A DNA stretch of 64,000 nt from Pontibacter harenae (GCF_020907245.1 NZ_JAJJWH010000003.1:1-64000); one strand, 5' to 3'; shown: positions 43,501 to 52,534, numbered from the stretch's first letter. The notes: generated by a model not told the origin, from the sequence alone. Made by a program: numbers and translations.

Positions 43501-45598
43501 AAGAATTGTTGTTTGGAATAAAAGCATCTCCTGCACTACAGCCATTCATTAACATGACAGGGTATTTACCAGCATTTCGATAACCATTTATTGGATCAGA
43601 AGCGGTTCCGATGTCTAAATCAGTAGTGCCACGTGAACTGTGCCCGAAGAAAGTAATTAAAGACACTCCCGTATTTACCTCATCAGACACATTTACCGCC
43701 TCTACTACTTCGCTTACGTTTTGCCTGTATTTCTCAATTACATTCGCACCCAGATAGGGGCCTTCCGCTATAGATTTATAGTTTGATAAATAAGCAGCAA
43801 TTTGGTTTATCTCACTCGTCGTTTTACCTCCTCCTAATTGCAGAATATTTTTTCTCCAGGGTGCATTTGCAGGCAGCTTTTCATATTCTTTCACCTTATT
43901 CAGGTAATTCATCACTTCCAGAGGTGTAGAAACTGCTAACCGACCAGTAGGCACTTTAGGAACATGAGAGCCGTTTTTAAAATCTATCGTAAAAAAGAAA
44001 TCGGATGATGGAGCAAGGCCCGTAGGCACTAAATCTATCTCTTGTGCTCTTTTATCGCGATTACCAACCTGATAGTAACTAAAAATATTCCTGCCTAAAT
44101 AATTAGGCATATCATCCCCAGCATATTTAGATCCCTTACCTATGATGAATAACTGTTTAGGTCTCTCTGAAGTCATCATGAACTTCATCATCCGTCTGAT
44201 GGCATTCGCTGAAAACTCACCATAATGAAACAGATTAATTACCTGATCTGTAGTTATCAACAGGGTATCATAACCACCACCTTCCTCAGAGGCTCTATAT
44301 GCAGCATATTCCATCGGCGCCGCAAGATTCGAGCTACCTACTTTTTTCATTAGCCGCTTATTTGTCAGAACTATATAGTCATGTGCAGCTGGGTTTATCT
44401 GCCTAAAGGTCAACTGTTCTGCTTTAGCTACAGGTTTAAAAGGCTTGGCTGTATTAGCGATGAGCACCTTATGAGAATGTCCAGAATTTTGAATGATAAA
44501 ACCTTTATTGTTCCCATTTATGTAGCCCTCTACTCTTAGTATCGCATCAGGGTTAGTCACATCATATGCAACTGCTGTTGCAGGAACACCTGCATACTCA
44601 TAGTAGGGTGCTGCGCCGCGTAACGAGTCAGTGTAGAAGACAAGTTGGTTAGAACCAGAAGGAAATATCGTCCTTTGAGGAAATGTAAGCCTTGCATAAG
44701 CTAGACTTACCTGATTGGCATCTAAACCTCCTGGATCAGTCTCTAAAGTGATTTTATTAGAAGTATAGATTTCCGAAAACTCCACCTCCGTCTTTCCCTT
44801 GATGGCGTTATTGCCATAAAGTTCATAACGAGAGATAGGCCTCCTTGTACCACCTGTAGGTGGTAACTTTAGATTAACCGCAAAAAGATGCTGAATAAGG
44901 TTTTGCGTACCAACAGCAAACTCCAACTGTGGCTTTGGGCCAGTAGTCACCACATTCGTTATACCTGTAAGGTCGTAGGCTTTAGCATTTCTGGAAGAAT
45001 GAGAAAAATACCCTTCCCCCAAATCTAGCCAGGGCATGCCATTCTCTCCATACCTACGTCCAAGATAGTACCGTTCGGTCATCACAAGTTGCACCTTCTG
45101 CAAATGATAAGGTTCTGGGGTTTTACCGTTCACAGCTGGATTCTGCTCACGCATACGCTTGCCGCCAGCAGGCGAGTAGGTAAGAAAATATGCTGCTGTA
45201 TCAGTATATAAACTATAAAGCTGATGCACTTGGTCAGCAGGGTCTTTATACAGTTCCCTGTCCAGTGCGCCATCGTTCTTCTCTCCAATAAACTCAATAT
45301 AGTCAGTAACATCTAAGCGACTGTCCTGCTCTCCTGCCACATAAAGAGGAACTTCCTTACCTCGTCTAAATAATTGGAAATGCTTAGGGTTAACAGCAGC
45401 AAGTCCTAAGCTATCCAAATAGCCATAGCTCAGACGGTGAAGACCTGTGTTTACAACCTTTAACTTGTAGTATACTTGTTTATAATTGATCCACTCGTTG
45501 CCGTATACCTCCTGCGCGCGCAGGTTTTGAGCTGAAAAGAAAACTGATAGCAACACGAGAAGAGATATAGCCCACTTCCCTAAAATAATTTTACGCAT
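40547..45598 (-). CDS. porU2: Putative type IX secretion sortase, C25 cysteine peptidase (PorU2-like)
   Basis: A 1683-residue exported protein. An N-terminal signal peptide (about 1-28, ending LRAQ) precedes a beta-rich region, then the gingipain-type C25 domain (about 400-790) with catalytic His in TFFGHSSRGTTDLD (near 651) and Cys in MLMNGCSAGD (near 686). Several Ig/CARDB-like beta domains fill 800-1560, and the C-terminal ~90 residues (FYPFPNPFSTKTNF, then AWDGTDTYGDRLANGVYLYR) resemble a FlgD/T9SS-sorting fold. PorU proteins cleave the sorting tail of T9SS cargo at the cell surface. This version, paired with a PorV-like gene 12 bases upstream, matches the PorU2 type, much longer than classical PorU. 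Confidence 0.85.
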   Translation of the reverse strand: MRKIILGKWAISLLVLLSVFFSAQNLRAQEVYGNEWINYKQVYYKLKVVNTGLHRLSYGYLDSLGLAAVNPKHFQLFRRGKEVPLYVAGEQDSRLDVTDYIEFIGEKNDGALDRELYKDPADQVHQLYSLYTDTAAYFLTYSPAGGKRMREQNPAVNGKTPEPYHLQKVQLVMTERYYLGRRYGENGMPWLDLGEGYFSHSSRNAKAYDLTGITNVVTTGPKPQLEFAVGTQNLIQHLFAVNLKLPPTGGTRRPISRYELYGNNAIKGKTEVEFSEIYTSNKITLETDPGGLDANQVSLAYARLTFPQRTIFPSGSNQLVFYTDSLRGAAPYYEYAGVPATAVAYDVTNPDAILRVEGYINGNNKGFIIQNSGHSHKVLIANTAKPFKPVAKAEQLTFRQINPAAHDYIVLTNKRLMKKVGSSNLAAPMEYAAYRASEEGGGYDTLLITTDQVINLFHYGEFSANAIRRMMKFMMTSERPKQLFIIGKGSKYAGDDMPNYLGRNIFSYYQVGNRDKRAQEIDLVPTGLAPSSDFFFTIDFKNGSHVPKVPTGRLAVSTPLEVMNYLNKVKEYEKLPANAPWRKNILQLGGGKTTSEINQIAAYLSNYKSIAEGPYLGANVIEKYRQNVSEVVEAVNVSDEVNTGVSLITFFGHSSRGTTDLDIGTASDPINGYRNAGKYPVMLMNGCSAGDAFIPNNNSFGEDWLKTPDKGAIAMIAHVESGYPNFLNLYSANFYTVAFQDENFYGKSIGVIQQETIRRVMGATSSDLAVAMVTQMVLQGDPGLKMYSPDKPDYAFVNNELNVRSESGEVVTATSNNFLLSVRVNNLGKAIPDSIYVSVKRTLPDNSIVVTDSIKVKPILRPSELLLPLDNRGLEALGMNSFEIFLDHTQSFAELSEDNNIGRFQHYFPASGLVAISPSEYGIVSSKDVKLLAQATQVLTNKQGFYFEIDTTLAFNSTLKRTFTAENATVPMWELTLPQVNNGNDSTVYYWRARFQNYAAGEDTVWANSSFRYIPGSSQGWSQSHYGQFDKAQTVGITKASDENSKWEFIPTKQFIDIKTVGGAVRYAEPTYGMYINEMQQGSFNCGNPTGSTLSRIFVIVFDNIRLEKVTNIPGQVACSSSPHLYTFTDMTKPATRNQLEAFLNAVPQGYHVAVMTVNNVPFNDFSPTLKAAFNNIGSELINDLQNGYPFAIVGQKGAAPGTAQELTASLAGAEPATSQSVVLRASIQTGRPSGTITSSVIGPALNWDSLHHNIERAGGGDDKYTLSVTGVKRTGEEQVLQENVEAKSFDLSFIDAAEYPNLRLSAYVEDETARTAPQLKQWLVYYDVAPEGIIRPDLVEVNEQILSAQANEGSLKVPMAFQNVTSSAFGDSLLVEVTLTGDGIQPTVSRFKIEKLEGNKTAFFDFRMSTLTLDGNYKLSMYVNPRHQLEQHYFNNIYEVSFKVKAKLHPILDVAFDGRHLLDGELVSPSPLISVTLKDENKHNFLQNPSGMSIILVTENGQQEVDLINNAQEVQFFPADEKNDFRLEYKPLKLDDGKYTLEVRGKDVAGKASGIAPYRIGFEVEGDATVTNFYPFPNPFSTKTNFIFTLTGSKVPDEIKIQVLTVTGKVVKEIMKEELGPLRIGNNKTEYAWDGTDTYGDRLANGVYLYRVVMSNELDMKHKYKNGDKSFKNGYGKIYILR

Positions 45599-45609
45599 GG
45601 ATGCTTTGC

Positions 45610-46710
45610 TTAATTAAAAGAGTATCCTAAAGACACAATTACAGAGGAGGTGTTTCCATTAGAGATAGCATTGCTCTCCTGATCATTTATGCGCGATAGC
45701 GCTAAATCAAGGTTAAAGCCATTCGTGAGGAAACCGATGCCAAAGTTTGGCTGAAACCTTTTCGCCATACTTCCATCAAAATTCCTTGTCTCCTGATAGT
45801 TGTTGATGCCTCCGCGAATAAAAACAGTTTTAGCATAGGCCAGTTCCAAACCTACGTGCGGGTCAACAGACACAACATCAGATTGTAGAAATACATTGCG
45901 TCTGCCGTCGAAGGTAAAGTCGATATCTGTAGCCAGAAGGGCCGTGAACTTTTCGCTGAAGTTGAAACTTTTGCCTACTCCAAGCACCACACGGGGCAGA
46001 GTGAGTTCGGCAGTATTCTCGGGGATGTCATTCCCCGTCTGCAGATAGGCTTCCTCTAATTCTTCTACATTATGTGTCCAGGCGGTAAAGGTGGTGGTGA
46101 TGTCTTTTGCCATCAAACCAAACTGCCAGGTGCCGCGCTGCAATTGTGTACCTGCATCAATGCCAAAGCCCCAGGCATTGGCAAACGCACCTACATTTCT
46201 GTAAATCACTTTTGCGCTAGCGCCTAAAGTCAAACCCTCAACTAGGTTACTTTTGCGGGCGTATGATAGCAGCATGGCATAGTCAGCTACAGAAAAGAAG
46301 CGGATGCTGTCGTACTGAATGTAACCGTACTCGTTCTGCAAGCGGCGTGTATCGGCTATGTCGTCTACCCCAAGCCTCATAACAGAAACTGCCAACGCAC
46401 TCGATGAATCTAGGGGCATGGCAAAACTACCAAAGTCGCTCTTGGCGATACCTGCAAATAGTTCTGAGTGCATAAGTGCCACATTATATTTGTTTGGCAG
46501 CCTCAATAAGCCAGCAGGGTTCCAGTAGCCTGCCATAGCATCGTCAGCTATCGCCGACTGCACATTGCCCATACCTAGAGCCCTGGCACCCACGCCTATG
46601 TTCAGAAATTCGTTGCTATACTTTGGCGTAGAAACCTGCGCAGTGGCGGTAAGTCCACTTAACAGGAGCACGACTACCAAGGTACACCTCAGGGTAAATT
46701 TTACCATCAT
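45610..46710 (-). CDS. porV2: PorV/PorQ family outer-membrane protein (PorV2-like)
   Basis: A 366-residue outer-membrane beta barrel of the FadL-like PorV/PorQ family. A signal peptide (cut after TATAQ, near residue 25) is followed by the family opening FLNIGVGARALGMGNVQSAI (near 36) and DAMAGYWNPAGLLRLP (near 57), and the protein ends with the aromatic SVIVSLGYSFN. PorV shuttles T9SS cargo from the translocon to the PorU sortase. Being directly upstream of the C25 protease gene supports a dedicated PorV2-PorU2 pair. Confidence 0.85.
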   Translation of the reverse strand: MMVKFTLRCTLVVVLLLSGLTATAQVSTPKYSNEFLNIGVGARALGMGNVQSAIADDAMAGYWNPAGLLRLPNKYNVALMHSELFAGIAKSDFGSFAMPLDSSSALAVSVMRLGVDDIADTRRLQNEYGYIQYDSIRFFSVADYAMLLSYARKSNLVEGLTLGASAKVIYRNVGAFANAWGFGIDAGTQLQRGTWQFGLMAKDITTTFTAWTHNVEELEEAYLQTGNDIPENTAELTLPRVVLGVGKSFNFSEKFTALLATDIDFTFDGRRNVFLQSDVVSVDPHVGLELAYAKTVFIRGGINNYQETRNFDGSMAKRFQPNFGIGFLTNGFNLDLALSRINDQESNAISNGNTSSVIVSLGYSFN

Positions 46711-46928
46711 TTGAAGATATAAAAGAATATTTTAAACTAAAGAAGGTACTTCTACTACAAAAAAACCTCTCCTGAACAACATTTTTGGAGCACTAACATC
46801 CTCAGAGGCAGATTAGTTGACTTAGCACAAGTTTTATCTCAACGCGAAAATACATAATAAACAATACAATTTCTTTAACGGCTGTTTCATTGCAAAAAAT
46901 TATCCTCAAATATTTTCCTTACAGTACC

Positions 46929-46959
46929 TTGCTTTACATAGTACCTTCTATTATATTTG
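46929..46959 (+). promoter_or_regulatory. Promoter of padR
   Basis: TTG at 46929-46931, a 20-base spacer and TATATTTG at 46952-46959 match the Bacteroidota consensus, 24 bases before the padR ATG. Confidence 0.6.
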
Positions 46960-46982
46960 TCTTATTCTTAAAGCAAATCATC

Positions 46983-47321
46983 ATGAAAGTAGAAAACACA
47001 CAAGTGCAGATGCGGAAGGGTATTCTGGAATTCTGCATTCTGGAGATTATCTCTCGTGGTGAAGTATATGCGTCAGATATGTTGGAGGAGTTAACAGCGG
47101 CTAAAATGATCGTTGTGGAAGGCACTTTATATCCTTTGCTCACCCGCCTCAAGAACGCAGCGCTTCTGGACTATAGCTGGGTAGAATCCACCTCTGGCCC
47201 CCCACGAAAATATTACACACTTACTGATACAGGCCGCGAATTCTTAGAACAGCTTCGTGCAACCTGGAGGGAACTTGTAGACTCCACAGAACACATTATC
47301 CAAAACAAGAAAGCTCAGTAA
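46983..47321 (+). CDS. PadR family transcriptional regulator
   Basis: From ATG 46983 the protein has 112 residues, typical of PadR-s1 regulators: a winged helix (MRKGILEFCILEIISRGEVY, then EGTLYPLLTRLKNAALL and GPPRKYYTLTDTGREFL) with a short C-terminal dimerisation helix. The longer reading from 46890 would start upstream of the promoter and is rejected. Its stop is 2 bases before the PspC-domain gene, the common regulator plus PspC/GIN membrane protein pair of Bacteroidota; it most likely represses its own operon. Confidence 0.9.
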   Translation: MKVENTQVQMRKGILEFCILEIISRGEVYASDMLEELTAAKMIVVEGTLYPLLTRLKNAALLDYSWVESTSGPPRKYYTLTDTGREFLEQLRATWRELVDSTEHIIQNKKAQ

Positions 47322-47323
47322 CT

Positions 47324-49873
47324 ATGAAAAAGAATATAAGCATTAACCTACAGGGCATTATCTTCCATGTTGAAGAAGATGGATATGAGCAACTGAGTCG
47401 GTATTTGGCTTCCATCCGCAAGTACTTCTCCCATTACGAGGGGCATGAGGAGATTATAGCCGATATCGAATCCCGCATTGCTGAAATCTTTTCCACGCGC
47501 CTTTCCCCTTCTAAACAAGTTATTTCGCAAGAAGATGTAGTGGCCTTGATTACGCAGATGGGCGATGTTACAGACTTTGAGATACTGGAACCGATGGAGG
47601 AAGAGATACCGCACTATAGCTATAGCACAGGAGGGCCTGAAACAGCAAGCGCTGGTGCAAATGCAGGAACAGGCACGGGAACAGGTGCTTTTACAGCACA
47701 TGCTGGCCCTAAAAAGCTGTACCGCGACATATATCGCAAAGTAATAGCAGGTGTTTGTGCAGGAATCGCCAACTACTTAAACATTGATGCTCTCTGGATA
47801 AGGTTGTTTTTTGTATTTCTGGTAGTGCTGGGCATTCTTTCGGCGGGTTTCTCCACAGCAACTGGCATAGGGCTATATGTTATACTATGGATAGCCATGC
47901 CCCAAAGCGCATTGCTACCTGAGACTACTGTTAAAAAGCTGTTCCGCGACCCAGAGGATAAAAAACTGGGCGGTGTGGCAAGCGGCATAGCAAAGTACTT
48001 CGGCACTGATGTAACCGCAATCCGTATCTTGTTTCTGGTTTCTGTATTTCTTGGCGGCTTCGGAATTATCACTTACATCATACTCTGGATTGCTGTACCT
48101 GAAGCTGTAACACTTACAGAACGGATGCAGATGCAAGGTGACCCAGTAACGTTGGCAGGCATAGAGCGCACCCTGAAAGATAACCTGAACATGAAGGATA
48201 GCAATGGCCAGGAAAGCACATTCGCAAAGCTCATTCTGCTACCAATACGCCTTTTTGCCCAGTTGTTTGGTTGGCTAGGCAGAACGGTAGGTCCACTGCT
48301 CACCTTTTTAATTACGCTTATAAGAGTTGCCGCAGGTGTAATCCTGATAGTTGTTTCAGTCTCCTCTATCATAGCTTTAGTTGGTGCCTTTCTGGCATCG
48401 TTGGGTGTTATCAATACAGAGTACATTGTTTTAGGTGATTATCCGGCCTCCATTCTTATGGAGGGCTTTCCCTGGCCTGGCCTGGCTGCAGGCTTTATTG
48501 TAGGCCTTATCCCGCTTCTACTTCTGTTTGTACTAGGAGTTTCGCTTATCAGAAATAGATTTTCCTTATCCCCAATGGTAGGCTGGTCTATGTTTGCTGT
48601 ATGGTTGGTGAGTTTATTTACTGTTATAGCAGTAGCAGCCAGCTATGCTCAGAACTACAGGCAGACTGGTGAATATGAGGCAATCAGTTCATTTGATGTG
48701 GCTGCTTACGAAACAGTTACTCTAGATACTTATAATGTTAACCTCGACTACGACCGTATTTACATAGATGTACAAGACCACAGCGGCGCCAACATCCAAG
48801 TTATCAAACGTGTCGAAGCCAGGGGCAGAAATGAGGCAGATGCACAGCGTAATGCACAAATGGTAAGTTACAGAGTTATACAACGTGATTCAGTCTTACG
48901 ATTCGATAGCAATTATCAGTTCAAAGAAGGAGCCGCGTTCAGAAACCAAGAACTGAAAGTAACGCTACTACTGCCAAGAGACAAAAAGCTTCGCCTGACA
49001 AGAAGTTTTGTTTACATGCTACCTAGCGCAACCTTCGACCGCGACTATAGCACGGGTACAATTGTGCGTAATACCTGGCAAGTAAAGGGCGATATGCTGG
49101 AATGCATTACCTGTGCTTCTGATACCCTTAATAGCGAAGAGGAGCGAAATACTGTCAACAGGAATAAAGACGATAGCGATGATCCTAACATAGAATTTAT
49201 AAACCAAGGCGGCAGCGTAGTTTTAGATAAGAGCGACTATAGCAGTAACAGTCAAACCTTCGACTACACTAATTTCAATCAGGTTATTGTCCGTGGGCCG
49301 TACCATGTTCAGCTGAGACAGGGTAATAGTTACAGTGTACGAGTTAGAGGAGAAAGCAGAGACATTAGAAACATACGCACAGAGCAAGACGGACAGGAAA
49401 TCTCTTTCATCACCAAAAGAAGTAAATTCAACTTGATGGATAACAACACTCCTGTCCTAATAGAAATTACAGCACCAGACATTAGCAAGATTGAATTAAG
49501 CGGAGCCGTCAAAGCCGATTTAGGAACTATCGCTGGAGACGAGCTGGAATTAGATCTTTCAGGTGCAACAAACACCTCCGTTAATGTAAGAACACGAACT
49601 TTTAAAGTAGACATCGCAGGTGCCTCCTCCTGTTTCTTTGCTGGCACCTCCGATAGCTTTGAACTGGATGCTGCTGGTGCTTGCAACATTAATGCAGATA
49701 ACCTAAAAGCAAAAACAGTAGACATTGAAGTAGCTGGTTTTACATCGGCAAGTATTTATGCCACCTCTACCCTGCGTGCCGATGCTGCTGGTGCTAGCAG
49801 TATAAAATACAAAGGTTCGCCAGATAACGTAACCGTAGACACATCTGGCCCTAGCAAAATTACTAGGCTCTAA
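47324..49873 (+). CDS. PspC-domain membrane protein with a C-terminal GIN (DUF2807) beta-helix
   Basis: An 849-residue protein. Residues 1-95 are a soluble N-terminal part with a FHVEEDGYEQLSRYLASIR helix. Two PspC domains follow (KVIAGVCAGIANYLNIDALW near 143 and KLGGVASGIAKYFGTD near 214), each with a membrane helix; further TM helices lie near 335, 385 and 425. The long extracytoplasmic C-terminal part (from 445) ends in a DUF2807 beta-helix (about 640-849) of repeated short turns such as LDLSGATNTSVNV, VDIAGASSCFFAG and LDAAGACNINADN. PspC proteins relate to envelope stress; the ligand of the helix is unknown. Co-transcribed with padR. Confidence 0.88.
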   Translation: MKKNISINLQGIIFHVEEDGYEQLSRYLASIRKYFSHYEGHEEIIADIESRIAEIFSTRLSPSKQVISQEDVVALITQMGDVTDFEILEPMEEEIPHYSYSTGGPETASAGANAGTGTGTGAFTAHAGPKKLYRDIYRKVIAGVCAGIANYLNIDALWIRLFFVFLVVLGILSAGFSTATGIGLYVILWIAMPQSALLPETTVKKLFRDPEDKKLGGVASGIAKYFGTDVTAIRILFLVSVFLGGFGIITYIILWIAVPEAVTLTERMQMQGDPVTLAGIERTLKDNLNMKDSNGQESTFAKLILLPIRLFAQLFGWLGRTVGPLLTFLITLIRVAAGVILIVVSVSSIIALVGAFLASLGVINTEYIVLGDYPASILMEGFPWPGLAAGFIVGLIPLLLLFVLGVSLIRNRFSLSPMVGWSMFAVWLVSLFTVIAVAASYAQNYRQTGEYEAISSFDVAAYETVTLDTYNVNLDYDRIYIDVQDHSGANIQVIKRVEARGRNEADAQRNAQMVSYRVIQRDSVLRFDSNYQFKEGAAFRNQELKVTLLLPRDKKLRLTRSFVYMLPSATFDRDYSTGTIVRNTWQVKGDMLECITCASDTLNSEEERNTVNRNKDDSDDPNIEFINQGGSVVLDKSDYSSNSQTFDYTNFNQVIVRGPYHVQLRQGNSYSVRVRGESRDIRNIRTEQDGQEISFITKRSKFNLMDNNTPVLIEITAPDISKIELSGAVKADLGTIAGDELELDLSGATNTSVNVRTRTFKVDIAGASSCFFAGTSDSFELDAAGACNINADNLKAKTVDIEVAGFTSASIYATSTLRADAAGASSIKYKGSPDNVTVDTSGPSKITRL

Positions 49874-49897
49874 GGCTTAAACTTCTACTAAAAATTC

Positions 49898-49935
49898 AGG
49901 CAGGTTGATGAGTAAAATTACCCTTCAACCTGCCT
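49898..49935 (+). terminator. Hairpin after the PspC/GIN gene
   Basis: AGGCAGGTTGA pairs with TCAACCTGCCT around 16 bases, 25 bases after the stop; no long T tract follows. Confidence 0.55.
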
Positions 49936-50108
49936 CCCTCCTGCTACTAGTACAAAATAAAACTACACCTTTTCCCACAACCGCTTCGCCTGAAGCGAAG
50001 AGAGTTAAGTAAGTGGTAATAGCCACACCTGAATACTTTTAGGACAACTAATAGATGGCGTTCCTATACTACATCTAAAATACTGGCGTTTAAAATATCG
50101 ATTTAAGT

Positions 50109-51539
50109 TTAGTTGTTAGTTGAGTTTACCTGGCGAAGCCCTTTCTCCTTTCCTCTCTCCAGCAGAAAGGCGAAGGCTTCGTCAAACTCATTCTTCACTT
50201 TGCCTTCCAATATTGCCTCAGTCAGGATGTGCTTCAGGTCGCCCACCATCTTAGACGGTTTCAAATCGAAAGTTTCCATAATCACCTCACCTGTAATTAC
50301 TGGCTGGAAATGGCGTAGTTTGTCGCTTTCCTCTACCTCTACCAGGCGCTTCTCCACCTTATCAAAGTTCTGTAAGTAGCGTTTTACTTTGTTATCGTTT
50401 TTAGAGGTGATGTCGGCGCGGCAGAGTTTCATCAGCGCGTCAATGTCGTCGCCAGACTCGAACAATAGCCTGCGGATGGCTGAATCGGTTACAGTGTCTT
50501 TTACCAGTGCTATCGGGCGCAGATGGAGCTTCACCAGCTTCTGCACAAACTTCATATGCTCGTTCAGGGGCAGCTTTAAATCTTTAAACAGCTTTGGTAC
50601 CATGCGGGCACCGCGGTCTTCGTGACCGTGAAAGGTCCAGCCCACTTTAGGGGAATAACGCTTGGTGTCTGGCTTGGCAATGTCGTGCATTATGGCAGCC
50701 CAGCGCAGCCATAAATCATCTGACACTTCGGCCACATTATCCAGCACCTGCAGCGTGTGGTAAAAATTATCTTTATGCGAGTTGCCGTTTATCGTTTCCA
50801 CTCCGTGCAGCTCTGTCATTTTCGGGAAGATAAGATGCAGCAAACCAGAGGCAAACAGCAGCTTAAAACCATACGATGGCGTTGGCGACAATACAATCTT
50901 ATTCAGCTCGTCTGTTATTCGCTCCTGCGATACAATTTTAATCCGCTCTTTATTGTCCATGATAGCATCAAACGTATCAGGATCAATATCAAAGCCGAGT
51001 TGCGAGGCAAAACGGATAGCGCGCATCATACGCAGCGGGTCGTCAGAAAAAGTTATACCAGGCTCCAAAGGCGTTTTCAGCACCTTGCGCTTCATATCCT
51101 TTATGCCATCAAAAGCATCAATCAACTCTCCGTAGCTGCCTTTGTTCAAGCTTATACCTAAGGCGTTGATGGTAAAGTCGCGGCGTTTCAGGTCATCATC
51201 CAGCGTCCCTTGCTCCACATCTGGCTTGCGGGAGTGCTCTCGGTACGATTCCTTGCGTGCCCCCACAAACTCTACCTCCCACTCATCTGCCCGTAGCATG
51301 GCCGTTCCAAAATTCTTGAAAACAGTCACTTTTGGCTTATGCGGCAGCTTCTCGGCTACCAAGGCAGCCAGCACAATGCCATCCCCTACACATACTACAT
51401 CAATATCTTTGGAAGGTCGATTCAACACCAAATCACGCACAAAACCACCAATTACGTAGGCATCAACGCCTAGTTCGGCCGCAGCTGCGGCCACTACTTC
51501 AAAAACGGGGTGCTCGGGTAGTTGTACTTTCTCCATCAT
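50109..51539 (-). CDS. CCA tRNA nucleotidyltransferase / HD-domain protein
   Basis: A 476-residue class II nucleotidyltransferase that adds or repairs the 3' CCA of tRNAs. The polymerase head has VIGGFVRDLVLNRPSKDIDV (near 29-48, the GG and DxD metal site) and RRDFTINALGISL (near 118), then the RNA-binding region DPLRMMRAIRFASQLGFDID (near 165). The C-terminal part has an HD phosphohydrolase domain (WAAIMHDIAKPDTKRY near 281 and FHGHEDRGARM near 303). This fused NT-HD form is the standard Bacteroidota enzyme. Confidence 0.93.
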   Translation of the reverse strand: MMEKVQLPEHPVFEVVAAAAAELGVDAYVIGGFVRDLVLNRPSKDIDVVCVGDGIVLAALVAEKLPHKPKVTVFKNFGTAMLRADEWEVEFVGARKESYREHSRKPDVEQGTLDDDLKRRDFTINALGISLNKGSYGELIDAFDGIKDMKRKVLKTPLEPGITFSDDPLRMMRAIRFASQLGFDIDPDTFDAIMDNKERIKIVSQERITDELNKIVLSPTPSYGFKLLFASGLLHLIFPKMTELHGVETINGNSHKDNFYHTLQVLDNVAEVSDDLWLRWAAIMHDIAKPDTKRYSPKVGWTFHGHEDRGARMVPKLFKDLKLPLNEHMKFVQKLVKLHLRPIALVKDTVTDSAIRRLLFESGDDIDALMKLCRADITSKNDNKVKRYLQNFDKVEKRLVEVEESDKLRHFQPVITGEVIMETFDLKPSKMVGDLKHILTEAILEGKVKNEFDEAFAFLLERGKEKGLRQVNSTNN

Positions 51540-51789
51540 TCAAAATAAACTCCAGGCCTTTCAGAGACACAAGCATCAAGAATTAAGACACAAGACTTTC
51601 TAAAGTATAGTTGTGCAGCATGATAAGGTTACAAACTGCCATACTTCACTTTGCCTGAAGCACAAAAATAAGGAGATATATTTAAAGTGCAGGAGAAATG
51701 CGGATTCGGGGATGGAGCAATGTAGAGATTTGGTAATTGAAGATGATTAATTTATAAATCAGAAACAGATAGGCTGCGTCAGATTTGAT

Positions 51790-51815
51790 CTCACAGTGTC
51801 TTTCAAACCTGTGAG
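51790..51815. repeat. CTCACAG...CTGTGAG hairpin
   Basis: Perfect 7-base inverted repeat with a 12-base loop. Confidence 0.5.
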
Positions 51816-51870
51816 TGTTATCTGAACAGCTTTTGGCTCCTGACGCTCCCAAAAACTGCGCACGCTGCGT

Positions 51871-51898
51871 AGTCCTTTGTCAAAAAGTCCTTTGTCAA
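51871..51898. repeat. Tandem duplication of AGTCCTTTGTCAA
   Basis: Exact 13-base units at 51871-51883 and 51886-51898, period 15, ending 12 bases beyond the tsaC-like stop. Confidence 0.7.
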
Positions 51899-51909
51899 TA
51901 ATATAAGCC

Positions 51910-52482
51910 TTAGCCCCTCAGCACTGTTTGCTCTCCATTGGCTTCAAATTTGATGATGCGCGAAGGTGTTGAAGTCATGGCATCGTCCTGTCGCAACGGC
52001 ACGATATAATCTACTCGCTTTTTTATAGTTTCTGAAACGTCAGCAAAGGTTTTAGGAGATGGCTCGCCGCTGATGTTGGCTGAGGTAGAAACCAAAGGCC
52101 TGTCGATTTGCCTGATCAGGCGATGGCAAAAAGCATCGTTTACGATTCTGATGCCTACTGTACCATCTGCTGCCAATACCTCTTTGGATAATTTTTGGGT
52201 ATCGCTGAAAACGTAGGTCGTAGGTCGTTCAGCCTTCGCCTGCAATTCCTCAAAACCAGTGGGCAACTGCTTTACATACCGCTTAAGCATCTCTAAATCT
52301 GCCACAAGCAAAATCATCGCTTTCGACTCCTCCCGCTCTTTTATCTTGAAGATCTTACGAACAGCAGCTATATTAATAGCATCACAGCCAATGCCCCACA
52401 CAGTGTCGGTAGGGTAAAGAATTATATTACCATAAAGCAGCTCCTCTTCTGCGGCCTGCACTGCTTTTACCAGTTCACTCAT
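51910..52482 (-). CDS. L-threonylcarbamoyladenylate synthase (Sua5/YciO/YrdC family)
   Basis: Makes threonylcarbamoyl-AMP for the t6A modification of tRNAs reading ANN codons. The 190-residue single-domain protein has ILYPTDTVWGIGCDAIN (near 22), KIKEREESKAMILLVADLEM (near 46), and GTVGIRIVNDAFCHRLIRQI then PLVSTSANISGEPSPKTF (near 110-150), the YrdC signature with the SANxSG loop. The Sua5 C-terminal domain is absent, so this is the short TsaC/YciO form. Confidence 0.92.
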   Translation of the reverse strand: MSELVKAVQAAEEELLYGNIILYPTDTVWGIGCDAINIAAVRKIFKIKEREESKAMILLVADLEMLKRYVKQLPTGFEELQAKAERPTTYVFSDTQKLSKEVLAADGTVGIRIVNDAFCHRLIRQIDRPLVSTSANISGEPSPKTFADVSETIKKRVDYIVPLRQDDAMTSTPSRIIKFEANGEQTVLRG

Positions 52483-52534
52483 TTCTTAGGTTATTGATGT
52501 TAGTCTTTGTCTATCAATTATCAAACTTTGGCAG

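Larger units (their letters stand above)
51540..51909. other. 370-base non-coding stretch between tsaC-like and the CCA-adding enzyme gene
   Basis: No gene, tRNA or clear promoter seen. It holds two small features: a CTCACAG/CTGTGAG hairpin (51790-51815), like a worn copy of a hairpin repeat seen in many Cytophagales genomes, and a tandem repeat at 51871-51898. Confidence 0.5.

Noticed and set aside
46890..46982. Longer start for padR with an apparent membrane segment
   Set aside because: A consensus promoter lies inside this stretch, and PadR proteins start near 46983.
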